A DNA stretch of 64,000 bases from Ilyomonas sp965199905 (GCA_965199905.1 OZ241366.1:1488001-1552000); one strand, 5' to 3'. Counted from the stretch's first letter, positions 16,308 through 26,256 are shown. The notes: generated by a model from the letters alone, not told the origin. Numbers and translations are program-made.

Positions 16308-17060
16308 ATGACCCGTTTTGTAATACTCACCACACAACGCAGCGGTTCTACGGTTCTCACGAGGACATTGGATGAGCACCCCGATATATTCTGCGCAGGC
16401 GAATTATTCCATGAATCAAAGAAGGGCGTTCATCACCCCGAATGGCATTTTCCCAACTGGAAAATTGTTGGTGGAAAAGGCTCAAAGCTGAATAAGCTTG
16501 TCAATTATCCCAACCTGAAGCTCAATGCTGCCAAGCATTTGAAGAATTTTTATAAAGATGACAATACAGTAAAGGCGAAGGGATTTAAGCTAATGTACTC
16601 GCATATCAAAAGCGCGCCTTTCATCTGGAACTATATTACTTCAAACAATATAAAAGTCATCGTTCTTATCCGCAGCAATGCATTTAAAATGGCTCTATCC
16701 CGCTATCGTATGTCGGCAACCGGAACGGCGCATAGTGATAAAGGCAAAGCATCTTTATCGGCTATTACGGTTCCTGCAGAAGCGCTTTATCAGCAGACGA
16801 TACAATTGCATGGCGTGAATGAAAAGCTGTTGTCCCTCTCTAAAGACGCAAACCGGTTAGTATTGCATTACGAAGACTTTGCCGACTGGACGAGCCTGAT
16901 GCAGAATGTAGATGAGTTTCTCGATGTTCCTTTCTTCGACGCAAAACCTGTATTAAAAAAGATAAGTAGCGACGATTGGAAAGAAGGCGTGGCAAACTAT
17001 ACAGAAATAGAAAACATATTTAAACAACACAATGCAGATAGCTTTCTGCACCAACAATAA
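16308..17060 (+). CDS. sulfotransferase 2 (Stf0-like)
   Basis: Second, unrelated-looking sulfotransferase of 250 residues. Its 5'-phosphosulfate loop is LTTQRSGSTVL at residues 7-17 and the 3'-phosphate-binding segment is VIVLIRSNAFKMALSRYR. The N-terminal TTQRSGST with following HPDIFCAGELFHE is the pattern of Stf0-type enzymes that sulfate trehalose or other glycolipids. It lies 200 bp after the first glycosyltransferase and 31 bp before ugd. Together with sulfotransferase 1 it suggests at least two sulfation positions. Confidence 0.82.
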   Translation: MTRFVILTTQRSGSTVLTRTLDEHPDIFCAGELFHESKKGVHHPEWHFPNWKIVGGKGSKLNKLVNYPNLKLNAAKHLKNFYKDDNTVKAKGFKLMYSHIKSAPFIWNYITSNNIKVIVLIRSNAFKMALSRYRMSATGTAHSDKGKASLSAITVPAEALYQQTIQLHGVNEKLLSLSKDANRLVLHYEDFADWTSLMQNVDEFLDVPFFDAKPVLKKISSDDWKEGVANYTEIENIFKQHNADSFLHQQ

Positions 17061-17091
17061 AACACGAATAAGCAACCATTAAAATTAGAGT

Positions 17092-18453
17092 ATGAAAATA
17101 GTAGTTGTAGGCACTGGTTATGTAGGTTTGGTAACCGGCGCATGTCTTTCCGAAGTGGGCATCGAAGTCGTTTGTATTGATGTGATGCAGCAAAAGATTG
17201 ACAACCTGAAGAAAGGCATTCTTCCTATTTACGAACCCGGACTGGAAGACATTGTAACACGTAATTATAAAAAAGGCAGACTGCATTTCAGCACCGATTT
17301 AGCTGATTCTATCCGCGGTGCACAAGTGGCTTTTATTGCCGTAGGCACACCTCCCGGCGAAGACGGCAGCGCCGACTTAAAATATGTGTTGCAGGTGGCT
17401 GATACCATCGGTAAATACATGACGGATTACCTGGTTGTTGTTACCAAAAGCACGGTGCCGGTAGGTACTGCTTCGAAAGTAAATGCAGCTATTTCAGAAG
17501 CGCTGAAGACGCGCAATGAAGAGATAGAGTATGATGTGGCTTCGAATCCTGAATTTTTGAAAGAAGGCGCTGCGGTTGATGATTTTTTAAAGCCTGACCG
17601 TATTGTAATTGGTGTAGAAAGTGAGCGGGCAAGAAACGTATTGCAACTGATGTATAACCCGTTTTTGTTGAACGGTCATCCTATTTTGTTTATGGATGTA
17701 CCTTCTGCCGAAATGACGAAATACGCAGCCAATGCAATGCTGGCAACCAAGATTTCTTTCATGAATGATATTGCCAATTTATGCGAGCTGGTAGGCGCAA
17801 ATGTAAACCATGTTCGTAAAGGTATTGGCAGCGATTTGCGTATTGGCAACCGCTTCATTTATCCGGGCATTGGTTATGGCGGATCCTGCTTTCCAAAAGA
17901 TGTAAAGGCGTTAATAAAAACTGGTCAGAAGAACGGCTATGATCTTCGCATATTGAATGCTGTTGAAGAGGTAAATGAAGACCAGAAGAAGGTACTTGTA
18001 AATAAAATCAAGAACTTTTATAACGGAGATTTATCTGGTAAAACATTCGCCATGTGGGGCTTATCGTTTAAGCCGAAAACGGACGATATGCGCGAAGCGC
18101 CATCATTGGTTATCATTGATATGCTGCTGGAAGAGGGCGCATCTGTAAGAGCTTACGATCCCGTATCTATGCCGGAAGCCAGGCACATGATTGGTGATAA
18201 AATTACTTTCGTAGATGAAGCTTCGGAAGCTACAAAAGGTGCAGATGCCTTGTTGTTGATTACTGAATGGCCGGAGTTTCGCCTGCCGATTTGGGATGAA
18301 ATAAAAGCCAACATGAAAGGTCATGTGATATTTGATGGCAGAAATATTTATACTGCCGATGAAATTAAGCAGCATGGATTTGAGTATTTCGGTATCGGTC
18401 GCTATGCAAACGGCATTAAAGATTATAAAGAACAGATAACGACACTAAGATAA
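17092..18453 (+). CDS. ugd: UDP-glucose 6-dehydrogenase
   Basis: Oxidises UDP-glucose twice with NAD+ to UDP-glucuronate. 453 residues: Rossmann motif VVGTGYVGLVTG at the N-terminus, AVGTPPGEDGSADL, KSTVPVGT, SNPEFLKEGAAVDDF, and the catalytic cysteine C266 in GSCFPKDVKAL. All expected residues are present and the length is normal. With the UDP-glucuronate decarboxylase 98 bp downstream it forms the route UDP-Glc to UDP-GlcA to UDP-Xyl, donors for the two glycosyltransferases in this cluster. Confidence 0.96.
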   Translation: MKIVVVGTGYVGLVTGACLSEVGIEVVCIDVMQQKIDNLKKGILPIYEPGLEDIVTRNYKKGRLHFSTDLADSIRGAQVAFIAVGTPPGEDGSADLKYVLQVADTIGKYMTDYLVVVTKSTVPVGTASKVNAAISEALKTRNEEIEYDVASNPEFLKEGAAVDDFLKPDRIVIGVESERARNVLQLMYNPFLLNGHPILFMDVPSAEMTKYAANAMLATKISFMNDIANLCELVGANVNHVRKGIGSDLRIGNRFIYPGIGYGGSCFPKDVKALIKTGQKNGYDLRILNAVEEVNEDQKKVLVNKIKNFYNGDLSGKTFAMWGLSFKPKTDDMREAPSLVIIDMLLEEGASVRAYDPVSMPEARHMIGDKITFVDEASEATKGADALLLITEWPEFRLPIWDEIKANMKGHVIFDGRNIYTADEIKQHGFEYFGIGRYANGIKDYKEQITTLR

Positions 18454-18460
18454 TTTTTGT

Positions 18461-18531
18461 TCCCGCAGATAACGCAGACTAACGCAGAAAACAATAACTG
18501 AATTCTGCTTTTATCTATGACATCTGCGGGA
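18461..18531. repeat. inverted repeat between ugd and the decarboxylase gene
   Basis: TCCCGCAGAT (18461-18470) is perfectly complementary to ATCTGCGGGA (18522-18531); inside, GCAGAA pairs with TTCTGC, and ACGCAGA recurs. A long hairpin followed by TATTTTTAT, so it could terminate or be processed. The wording is like dispersed CGCAGAT-type intergenic repeats. Confidence 0.6.
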
Positions 18532-18551
18532 TATTTTTATAAAAACAACAG

Positions 18552-19541
18552 ATGAAAAAAAGAATATTAATCACGGGCGCAGCAGGTTTCTTAGGCTCAC
18601 ATTTATGCGACCGGTTTATTGCCGAAGGCTATCATGTTATCGGTATGGACAACCTGATTACAGGCAACCTGCAGAATATTGAGCACCTGTTTCCCAATGC
18701 CGATTTTGAGTTTTATCACCACGATATCACCAAGTTTGTGCATGTATCCGGCAAGCTCGATTACATCCTGCATTTTGCTTCGCCGGCAAGCCCGATTGAT
18801 TATTTAAAAATACCTATCCAGACTTTAAAAGTAGGCGCGCATGGCACACACAATTTATTAGGTCTGGCAAAAGATAAAGGCGCGAGAATCCTCGTGGCTT
18901 CTACCTCAGAAGTATATGGCGACCCAAGTGTGCATCCTCAAAAGGAAACGTATTGGGGCAATGTAAATCCTGTTGGTCCGCGTGGCGTGTACGATGAAGC
19001 CAAGCGTTACCAGGAAGCCATCACCATGGCATATCATACCTATCATGGTTTGGAGACGCGCATCATCCGCATCTTCAACACGTATGGTCCGCGTATGCGG
19101 CTTAATGATGGTCGCGTACTGCCGGCATTTATTGGTCAGGCTTTACGTGGCGAAGATTTAACGGTGTTTGGTGATGGTTCGCAAACGCGTTCTTTCTGTT
19201 ATGTAGATGATTTGGTGGAAGGAATTTACCGTTTGTTGCATAGTGATTATGCAAGCCCGGTAAACATTGGCAATCCATCTGAAATTACCATCGGTCAGTT
19301 TGCCGAAGAGATATTAAAACTTACCGGCGCTAACCAAAAAGTGATTTATAAAGAATTGCCGACCGATGATCCGAAACAGCGTCAGCCGGATATTACATTA
19401 GCCAGGGAATTGCTCGGCTGGGAACCAAAAGTGACTCGCCAGGAAGGGTTAAAAATCACGTATGATTATTTCAGGTCTCTTACTATGGATGACTTGTATA
19501 AGAAGGAACACAAAGATTTTTCTTCTTACGTAAAGCAATAA
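18552..19541 (+). CDS. UDP-glucuronate decarboxylase (UDP-xylose synthase)
   Basis: NAD-dependent extended short-chain dehydrogenase, 329 residues, turning UDP-glucuronate into UDP-xylose. Rossmann motif GAAGFLGSH at residues 9-17, STSEVYGDP with S119 and E120, and the active pair Y147 and K151 in GVYDEAKRY. The signature HPQKETYWGNVNPVGPRG separates it from UDP-glucose 4-epimerases and dTDP-glucose dehydratases. It lies next to ugd, its substrate supplier. The product would be a xylose-containing glycan. Confidence 0.9.
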   Translation: MKKRILITGAAGFLGSHLCDRFIAEGYHVIGMDNLITGNLQNIEHLFPNADFEFYHHDITKFVHVSGKLDYILHFASPASPIDYLKIPIQTLKVGAHGTHNLLGLAKDKGARILVASTSEVYGDPSVHPQKETYWGNVNPVGPRGVYDEAKRYQEAITMAYHTYHGLETRIIRIFNTYGPRMRLNDGRVLPAFIGQALRGEDLTVFGDGSQTRSFCYVDDLVEGIYRLLHSDYASPVNIGNPSEITIGQFAEEILKLTGANQKVIYKELPTDDPKQRQPDITLARELLGWEPKVTRQEGLKITYDYFRSLTMDDLYKKEHKDFSSYVKQ

Positions 19542-19546
19542 TTTTA

Positions 19547-19616
19547 TTTGCCACGAAACCGTGAAGGCACAAAGTTTTATCACAACTTCTCTGTGTCTTA
19601 ATGCCTTCGTGGCAAA
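19547..19616. repeat. inverted repeat with GCCACGAA arms
   Basis: TTTGCCACGAA (19547-19557) and TTCGTGGCAAA (19606-19616) are perfect complements, with inner GAAGGCA/TGCCTTC also pairing: a long hairpin between two cluster genes, just before the second GT4 start. Probably a dispersed intergenic palindrome. Confidence 0.7.
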
Positions 19617-19638
19617 CTTATTTTTATACCATACTAAT

Positions 19639-20775
19639 ATGCAGCAGCGCATCAAGGTTCTTCACATTACGCAGTCGGTAGGCGGCGTAGAAACGTACCT
19701 GAAACAAATCATCAGCACGATAGATCATAGCCGTTTTGAGCTGAAGGTTATTGGCACCATTTCAGAGAACCTGGAGCCGTATTGTACAAAGTATGGTGTG
19801 GCTTTTACGCGTATAAAAATGGCACGCGGACTGAACCCCTTTCTCGATTTTTCTTCTGTTTTACAACTCAAAAAAATCATTCAGAATGAAGGAGCTGCCT
19901 GCGCGCATCTGCATAGTGCAAAGGGTGGTTTTATTGGTAGAATTGCCTGTTCGCTGGCAAAACAAAAATCGCTGTACACGCCCCACGCCCTCTCCTATTT
20001 ATCCTTTACCGGCATCAAGCGAAAAGCCTTTTTTGGTTTGGAAAAATTTGCGAAGCAATTTACTTATAAGATACTTGCCATTTCTCAAAGCGAAGCAGAG
20101 CGTTGCATAATCGACTTAGGACATAAAAGAGAAAACATCTACACAATACCGAACTCGCTCATCATTGACAATTATTGGTACAACACAAACACAGCCAGCC
20201 TGCACACACTTCAAGGCAAGTGGAAAGTAGGTGATATTGCACGACTTACACCGCAGAAAAACCCATTGCTATTTGTTGAAATTGCAAATGCAGTAATAAA
20301 GAAAGCTGGCATAGATGTTCACTTTTATATCCTCGGAATTGGCGAGCATGATCACCTGATGGATGCTGTGCAAGCCAAAATAAAAGAGTATGGCATTACT
20401 GATAATCTTCATCTTCTACAGCGTGGCGATTTACAGACCTCCATTCATTTTTTACAGCAATTAGATGTGTTTTTATTTCCTTCTGTTTTCGAAGGATTAT
20501 CGTATGCATTATTGGAAGCCATGCTACAGGGCGTGCCTCCCGTAGTAAGCAATGTAGATGGCAATAAAGATGTCATTCAAACCAACGTTAACGGCTTTGC
20601 CTGCGATACTTTAGATGAATATGTAAACAGCATTCTTACCCTCATAACTGATACAACCAAAAAGAAACAGTTTGGTGCAGCGGCAAAGCAATATGTATTA
20701 GACCATCACGACCTAAGCAAAAACATTCACAAGCTGGAGAAAACATACGAGGAGTTTGCCGGGATGACGTATTAA
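19639..20775 (+). CDS. GT4 glycosyltransferase 2
   Basis: GT-B glycosyltransferase of 378 residues from ATG 19639. The N-terminus VLHITQSVGGVETYL carries the GG loop, then CAHLHSAKGGFIGR, ARLTPQKNPLLFVEIA (the nucleotide-sugar domain start) and FPSVFEGLSYALLEAMLQG with the E-x7-E acid pair. An in-frame ATG at 19561 lies within the inverted repeat and is rejected. It is the last gene of the sulfation/glycan cluster; the next gene is a T9SS surface protein 80 bp away. Donor unknown; UDP-GlcA or UDP-Xyl are possible. Confidence 0.88.
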   Translation: MQQRIKVLHITQSVGGVETYLKQIISTIDHSRFELKVIGTISENLEPYCTKYGVAFTRIKMARGLNPFLDFSSVLQLKKIIQNEGAACAHLHSAKGGFIGRIACSLAKQKSLYTPHALSYLSFTGIKRKAFFGLEKFAKQFTYKILAISQSEAERCIIDLGHKRENIYTIPNSLIIDNYWYNTNTASLHTLQGKWKVGDIARLTPQKNPLLFVEIANAVIKKAGIDVHFYILGIGEHDHLMDAVQAKIKEYGITDNLHLLQRGDLQTSIHFLQQLDVFLFPSVFEGLSYALLEAMLQGVPPVVSNVDGNKDVIQTNVNGFACDTLDEYVNSILTLITDTTKKKQFGAAAKQYVLDHHDLSKNIHKLEKTYEEFAGMTY

Positions 20776-20856
20776 TTTTTAATAATAAATGCGAACCGAA
20801 ATTGCATTTATATAAGTTTCACTCATTATTATTGAGGACTTTTAAAATAACAATGA

Positions 20857-23800
20857 ATGAAGCTAAAATCTTTACTCTATTCTTTCCTTTTTCTGTTCTT
20901 TACCCAACTCTCGAAAGCCCAAAGTTTCCAGCCAGATCCTACGTTGTTGGAGCGCTTACAAAAGTATGCGGCTGACAACCGCCTGTATCCTGGCGGCACA
21001 TACATTTATTTCGATTCACTTACCAAAAAGCCTTACCGGTTTAGCCCAAAAGACTTTATTGCTGAAGATCTATCGCAACCATTTACAGTAAATGCTTCTC
21101 CTGATGCAGGTGTTAGCGATAAGCAGCTTAGAGGTGTTGCTAATAATTTTCATCTAGTAAAGGATATTAATGCACTTACGGATGCCGATCCTAAAACAGA
21201 TATTACTATTTCTTCAAACGAAAATCACCCATTTGCGGTTCTAAAAAACGCGACCTATTTTGTTGCCGAGGATGGTATTCACGGAACAGAATTATGGCGC
21301 ACAGATGGAAGTGCAAAGGGTACTAATCTTGTAAAAGATATTGCAACAGGTACACAGAATATTTTTGCATACGCCATTACTGCATCAGATAGTAATATTT
21401 TTCTTCTTTGCTCTAACTATGCTACTGCTCAATATGAATTAATTAAATCGGATGGGACTGAAGCCGGAACAGTATTAGTAAAGGCTTTTGGATCCGGTTA
21501 TAATTTTTCAACATTTAATTTATGTAACGTAAACAATACTGTTTATTTTTCTATTAATGATAAAGGGTTAGGAAAAGAACAATTATGGAAGACAGATGGT
21601 ACCGAAGAAGGAACCGTAGCTGTAAAAGACTTTGCTGCAAATAGTAATCTCCACTCTTTTGTTTCTGCGAATGGCTTTTTATTTTTTGCAGGTTCTGATG
21701 CCGCTAACGGAGCCGAGTTATGGAGAAGCAATGGTACTGATACGGGTACTTTTATGTTGAAAGACATAAATCCAGGTTACAACGATTATTCCTCCGGTCC
21801 GGTACAACTGACAGCCTATAACGGAAAGCTTTATTTTTCTGAAATCACTACGGATTTTACTAACAAAAATCTTTGGATGAGCGATGGAACATCTGAAGGT
21901 ACCAAATTCGCATCAGGTCACAACGAGGTTCGGCTCTCTAATAATACATCCGCTAATCTCTACTTTAATAAACCATTTATTATCAGTAGGGGCAAGCTTT
22001 ATACATTAGCATATCAAGTTGTAGGTGCAGAGTTATATACTTACGATGCAGCAGATACAATAGCTGGATTACATCTGGTAAAAGACTTGCACCCCGGAAC
22101 TGAAAGTACAAGTATCTCGGAAAGTAATATGGCCGAAGCAGATGGCGTTGTTTATTTTTTTGATCGGGACTTTAGTGGTAGTCGCCTGTATATAACAAAT
22201 GGTACAGCAGATTCTACTATACAGATAAAAGACTTTCCACCCTTCGTTAGTACATCTGGCTCCTATGGCAGTTTAGGAAGAATGTTTTTCAGTCTTTTCG
22301 ATTCAACTTATGGTTATGAACCTTGGGTAAGCGATGGAACTACTTCTGGAACTGTTTTGCTTGAAGATGTATATCCTGGCGATGTCAGCTCAAGTCCAAT
22401 GAATTTTACTTTTTGTAACGACAAAGTATTATTTAAAGCAATCAGCGATAAATATGGAAGTGAAATCTTTGGCACAACAGGCAGTGGTGCGCAACTTGTG
22501 GCAGAGATTAATACAACAAGTACATCCAGTTCCAGACCAATTGATATAATAGCTATCAATGATGGAGTAATAACAGAACCTACTACTTACGATAAAGGAA
22601 ATGAAATTTGGAAAGCCACTAGCAATGATGCAACACTTCTTAAAGATTTGGTCGTCGGATCAAACTCGGGTAATCCTACTTTTTTCAGTAAAGTAAACAA
22701 TCTTGTATATTTTACAGCAGACTCATTGACTTACGGAATTCCTTATACTACCAACTTATATAAATCAGACGGAACACCACAAGGCACTGTTAAGATAACG
22801 AATCTAAGTTTAGGCAGCCGAGTTACCAGCTATACGGTAACAGAAGATGGAACGGCGTTTTACACAATAATCGGATCATCCCCGTATCCTGAACTTTGGA
22901 AAATTGCTAGCAACTCTACAATAGCTACTAAGCTTCATACATTTTCTAATATAAGGTCATCTTTCGATTACACTCTTCAGCGATATTACACACTGGTAGC
23001 CGCAGGGAAAACAGTTTATTTTGGTGCTAACGATAACACAACCTCTGTTGGTATGGAGCTTTGGAAAAGTGATGGTACAGTTGCAGGTACTGTTGTAGTG
23101 AAAGACATCAATGCAGGAAGCAACAGCTCAGATCCACAGTATTTTACAGCGTACAATGGTTCGGTTTATTTTACAGCAAACGACGGTACCGACGTTGCAT
23201 TTTGGAAGTCAGATGGAACAGATACAGGCACCTTTAAAATGAAATTGCTTACCGGTGTAAGTACTTCGCCCACTGTTTTCAACAACTTACTTTATTTTAC
23301 AGCAAATGATGGTACTGCCGGTTCTGAACTTTGGAGAACAGATGGAACAATAACAGGAACAGTGTTGGTAAAAGATATCAATGCTGGCGCAACAAGTTCC
23401 TATCCCAACAGCTTTACAGATGTAAACGGAACCCTGTTCTTTTTTGCTTATAATGCAGGTTTGGCTCCTCAATTATGGAAAACAGACGGCACATCTGAAG
23501 GTACAGTATGGATTAAAGATATAGATACCGCCTACGCGAACATTGGAAATGCAACTTTGGCTGGCGGCAAGTTCTTTTTTACTGTTTGGGGAAAGATATG
23601 GGCTTCTGATGGCACTTCTAATGGTACCGGTACAGTACTGGATGATAATGGCAATATTGCAAGTGTAAATTATTATTTAAAAGGTAATGGTAATCATATC
23701 TACTTTACTTCATACACTTATCAATACGGCTATGAACTCTGGAGTGCCGATGCCACCCAAATCGTCCTTCCCGTCTCTCTCATTTCCTTCAACGCATCAC

Positions 23801-24321
23801 TCCAAAACAAAGACATCATCGCCAAATGGCAAACGGCGACTGAGATAAACACTGCATACTTCAACATTCAAAGAAGCACAGATGGCGTTCATTTTACCAA
23901 TGCCGGTAAAGTAACCGCCAAAGGCAATAGCAACACTACACAGTCATACAGTTTTCCTGATGTAAACATCGCAGACGCTGTATCTGTCAAAACGATTTAT
24001 TACAGACTGCAAACAGTAGATAAAGATGGAAAAATATCACTAAGCAATGTAGCTCCGGTTAATCTGAACTGGAAGAATGTTGTTATGATCATTCATCCCA
24101 ACCCTGCAAAAGATATAATAAAAGTTAGGCTGAACAATGACTCAGGCAATGCCATCATAGAACTCTATGATATCAATGGAAAGAAGATAAAATCACAGCA
24201 GCAAACCGTACAGAGCGGCAATGAAATCTTGCTGAATATATCTTCTCTGCAAGCTGGTGTTTACGTGGTAAAAACAAATCTGAACGGCAAAATCTTACAG
24301 CAAAAGTTTGTAAAGCAATAA
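20857..24321 (+). CDS. ELWxxDGT-repeat surface protein with T9SS tail
   Basis: Very large secreted protein, 1154 residues. Signal peptide MKLKSLLYSFLFLFFTQLSKAQS, then a region of about 17 degenerate ELWxxDGT repeats of roughly 45-50 residues each (for example ELWRTDGSAKGT, QLWKTDGTEEGT, ELWKSDGTVAGT), which probably form beta-propeller blades, then a fibronectin-like stretch (AKWQTATEINTAYFNIQRS) and a C-terminal type IX secretion sorting domain with NPAKDIIKVRL and GVYVVKTNLNGK. Last residues KFVKQ are typical. Exported through the Sec and T9SS routes to the outer surface. No enzymatic motif is seen; adhesion or matrix structure is a guess. Confidence 0.9.
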   Translation: MKLKSLLYSFLFLFFTQLSKAQSFQPDPTLLERLQKYAADNRLYPGGTYIYFDSLTKKPYRFSPKDFIAEDLSQPFTVNASPDAGVSDKQLRGVANNFHLVKDINALTDADPKTDITISSNENHPFAVLKNATYFVAEDGIHGTELWRTDGSAKGTNLVKDIATGTQNIFAYAITASDSNIFLLCSNYATAQYELIKSDGTEAGTVLVKAFGSGYNFSTFNLCNVNNTVYFSINDKGLGKEQLWKTDGTEEGTVAVKDFAANSNLHSFVSANGFLFFAGSDAANGAELWRSNGTDTGTFMLKDINPGYNDYSSGPVQLTAYNGKLYFSEITTDFTNKNLWMSDGTSEGTKFASGHNEVRLSNNTSANLYFNKPFIISRGKLYTLAYQVVGAELYTYDAADTIAGLHLVKDLHPGTESTSISESNMAEADGVVYFFDRDFSGSRLYITNGTADSTIQIKDFPPFVSTSGSYGSLGRMFFSLFDSTYGYEPWVSDGTTSGTVLLEDVYPGDVSSSPMNFTFCNDKVLFKAISDKYGSEIFGTTGSGAQLVAEINTTSTSSSRPIDIIAINDGVITEPTTYDKGNEIWKATSNDATLLKDLVVGSNSGNPTFFSKVNNLVYFTADSLTYGIPYTTNLYKSDGTPQGTVKITNLSLGSRVTSYTVTEDGTAFYTIIGSSPYPELWKIASNSTIATKLHTFSNIRSSFDYTLQRYYTLVAAGKTVYFGANDNTTSVGMELWKSDGTVAGTVVVKDINAGSNSSDPQYFTAYNGSVYFTANDGTDVAFWKSDGTDTGTFKMKLLTGVSTSPTVFNNLLYFTANDGTAGSELWRTDGTITGTVLVKDINAGATSSYPNSFTDVNGTLFFFAYNAGLAPQLWKTDGTSEGTVWIKDIDTAYANIGNATLAGGKFFFTVWGKIWASDGTSNGTGTVLDDNGNIASVNYYLKGNGNHIYFTSYTYQYGYELWSADATQIVLPVSLISFNASLQNKDIIAKWQTATEINTAYFNIQRSTDGVHFTNAGKVTAKGNSNTTQSYSFPDVNIADAVSVKTIYYRLQTVDKDGKISLSNVAPVNLNWKNVVMIIHPNPAKDIIKVRLNNDSGNAIIELYDINGKKIKSQQQTVQSGNEILLNISSLQAGVYVVKTNLNGKILQQKFVKQ

Positions 24322-24373
24322 GACTTCCTTTTTTAGTGAACATCTAAAGAGTTGCTGCAGAGGCTTCCTGGAT

Positions 24374-24418
24374 AGAATAAGATCATCGGCTCTGCAACAG
24401 CACCGATGATCTTATTCT
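24374..24418 (+). terminator. hairpin after the ELWxxDGT gene
   Basis: Perfect 16-bp stem AGAATAAGATCATCGG (24374-24389) and CCGATGATCTTATTCT (24403-24418). There is no T-run, so it may be a processing or weak termination structure, or a palindromic repeat. Confidence 0.6.
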
Positions 24419-24445
24419 TGATAATGAAAACTAAAACCAGTCTAT

Positions 24446-26227
24446 ATGAAATCAATCTTGACAATTTTGTTTTTTGCCGTCTTCTGTTTTCGTTTACAGG
24501 CACAGCCCGGCACACTCGATCAAAGCTTTGGCGATAGTGGAAAAGTAGTGGCTGCCACATACGAAGGCAACGTTTACACAAGTCTGCTGCAACCGGATGG
24601 CAAAATTGTCGTAGCCGGTTCGGGCGGTTTTTACAAGCAAGGTGTTCCTATAGGCGGCGCCTTGCTTGTAAGATATAATAGTGATGGCAGTCTTGATTAT
24701 ACATTCGGTGATAGTGGAAGAGTAATCTCTAACATTGGTGAGAGCTCTGTTAAAGCTATTCGTGCCTTAGCGCTACAGAGCAATGGTAAAATCGTAGCAT
24801 TAGTGCGGGGATATAGTGCAATGGCATTGATAAGAATAAACAGCAATGGCAGTACAGATGAAAGCTTCGGCAAAGAAGGTCTTGCGCTCGGGCCGACCGA
24901 TGATGGATATATCCCAACAGACATGGCAATATTGCCAGACGGTCGTATTGTGATAACCGGTGATGTCAGGTACGAAATTAACGACGACAACCGCTGCTTT
25001 GTCACTTGCTTCTTGTCTTCGGGTGCTTTGGACGAAACTTTTGGAGAAAATGCTACTGTGAAAGTTGAATTAAACTCGCCTTTAGACATCACCAGCGTTG
25101 CCGTTACCAAATCAGGTAAAATCATCATTGGCGGCAATTATAATTTCTTAAATAAAACACTACTGCTAGGCTTCAACGGCGATGGTACTCACAACGAATC
25201 ATTCGGCAAGAACGGCTTGGCTGAGATGTCATTCGATAGAAGCATTACCGATCCTGCTCTTACTGATCTGGCAATTGCAGATGATAACAAATTTGTCGCG
25301 TCAGGCTGGTGCTACTTTAATTCCAGAGCAGAAGTAGCTTTAGCCAACAGATTTCTACCCAACGGCTTGCCCGACAGCACCTTTGGCGGTGCCGGTTATG
25401 CTACGGCAAAGTCTGGGGAGGGCGACTTACATGCTAATTCAGTAGCAGTGCAGCAGGATGGCCGGGTTGTTCTGGGAGGCTTCTTAGACATAAGCAATAC
25501 CGTTTTCAAATTCGCAGTTGTGCGCATTGATGGGGACGGAGGCGTAGACTCAACGTATGGAACAAATGGCATTGGACTTACTGAATTTTCAGGCGGAGAC
25601 CAAGCTTATTCCCTATTATTGCAAAAAGATGGTAAAGCCGTTTTGACTGGAAACACATTCAATTTCGAATTCGAACAGTATGTTCCTGCTCTTGCCCGCT
25701 ACAATGGCGACCTCACCCAGCGCCAGCGCATCATTACCCGTATCAAGCGCTGGCTGCAGCTGCAGCACCACGGCATCACCTGGCAGGGAGATAATAACGT
25801 CCGCTATTACAATGTACAACGAAGCACCAACGGCGGCATCACCTACCAACCCATAGCTAAGCTTTACAACCACTACCAGCCGCGGTATAACTATGAAGAA
25901 GCGACTGTTACGAACAATGCCTTGTACCGCGTGGCTGCGGTGGGTAAAGATGGATCGAGAACCTATTCGAACTCTGTTCTTATCAGCAATGAAACAAGTG
26001 TAAAGGTATTTCCTAACCCGGTGCGTGGTAGTATGCAACTACAAGGTTTGCCCTCTGCTGGTAAAACCAACATTAGTGTGAGCGACTTTAGCGGTACTGT
26101 GCGTACATCGGCTGTAGTGAGCGGCAGCAATTATTCTATCAATACATCGAACCTGAAGCCGGGCAGTTACCTGTTGAAAATACATCATGATAACACCGTA
26201 ACGACACAGACATTTGTAAAGGAATAA
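24446..26227 (+). CDS. delta-60 repeat surface protein 1 with T9SS tail
   Basis: Secreted 593-residue protein. Signal peptide MKSILTILFFAVFCFRLQAQ, then about seven delta-60 repeats of 55-60 residues, each pairing LQPDGKIVVAG with SLDYTFGDSG-like motifs (also STDESFGKEG, LPDSTFGGAG), probably a beta-propeller. A short basic linker TQRQRIITRIKRWLQ leads into a stalk-like domain and a C-terminal T9SS sorting domain (FPNPVRGSMQL, KIHHDNTVTTQTFVKE). It has a paralogue of the same length 392 bp downstream. The C-terminal third is more GC-rich than the rest of the gene and shares DNA wording with the paralogue, which suggests exchange of the tail. Ligand unknown. Confidence 0.88.
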   Translation: MKSILTILFFAVFCFRLQAQPGTLDQSFGDSGKVVAATYEGNVYTSLLQPDGKIVVAGSGGFYKQGVPIGGALLVRYNSDGSLDYTFGDSGRVISNIGESSVKAIRALALQSNGKIVALVRGYSAMALIRINSNGSTDESFGKEGLALGPTDDGYIPTDMAILPDGRIVITGDVRYEINDDNRCFVTCFLSSGALDETFGENATVKVELNSPLDITSVAVTKSGKIIIGGNYNFLNKTLLLGFNGDGTHNESFGKNGLAEMSFDRSITDPALTDLAIADDNKFVASGWCYFNSRAEVALANRFLPNGLPDSTFGGAGYATAKSGEGDLHANSVAVQQDGRVVLGGFLDISNTVFKFAVVRIDGDGGVDSTYGTNGIGLTEFSGGDQAYSLLLQKDGKAVLTGNTFNFEFEQYVPALARYNGDLTQRQRIITRIKRWLQLQHHGITWQGDNNVRYYNVQRSTNGGITYQPIAKLYNHYQPRYNYEEATVTNNALYRVAAVGKDGSRTYSNSVLISNETSVKVFPNPVRGSMQLQGLPSAGKTNISVSDFSGTVRTSAVVSGSNYSINTSNLKPGSYLLKIHHDNTVTTQTFVKE

Positions 26228-26256
26228 ACAGCTTATTTGCGTATAAGAAAAAGCGG

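Noticed and set aside
20857..24321. Antisense frames inside the ELWxxDGT gene
   Set aside because: Typical shadows of a repetitive coding sequence.
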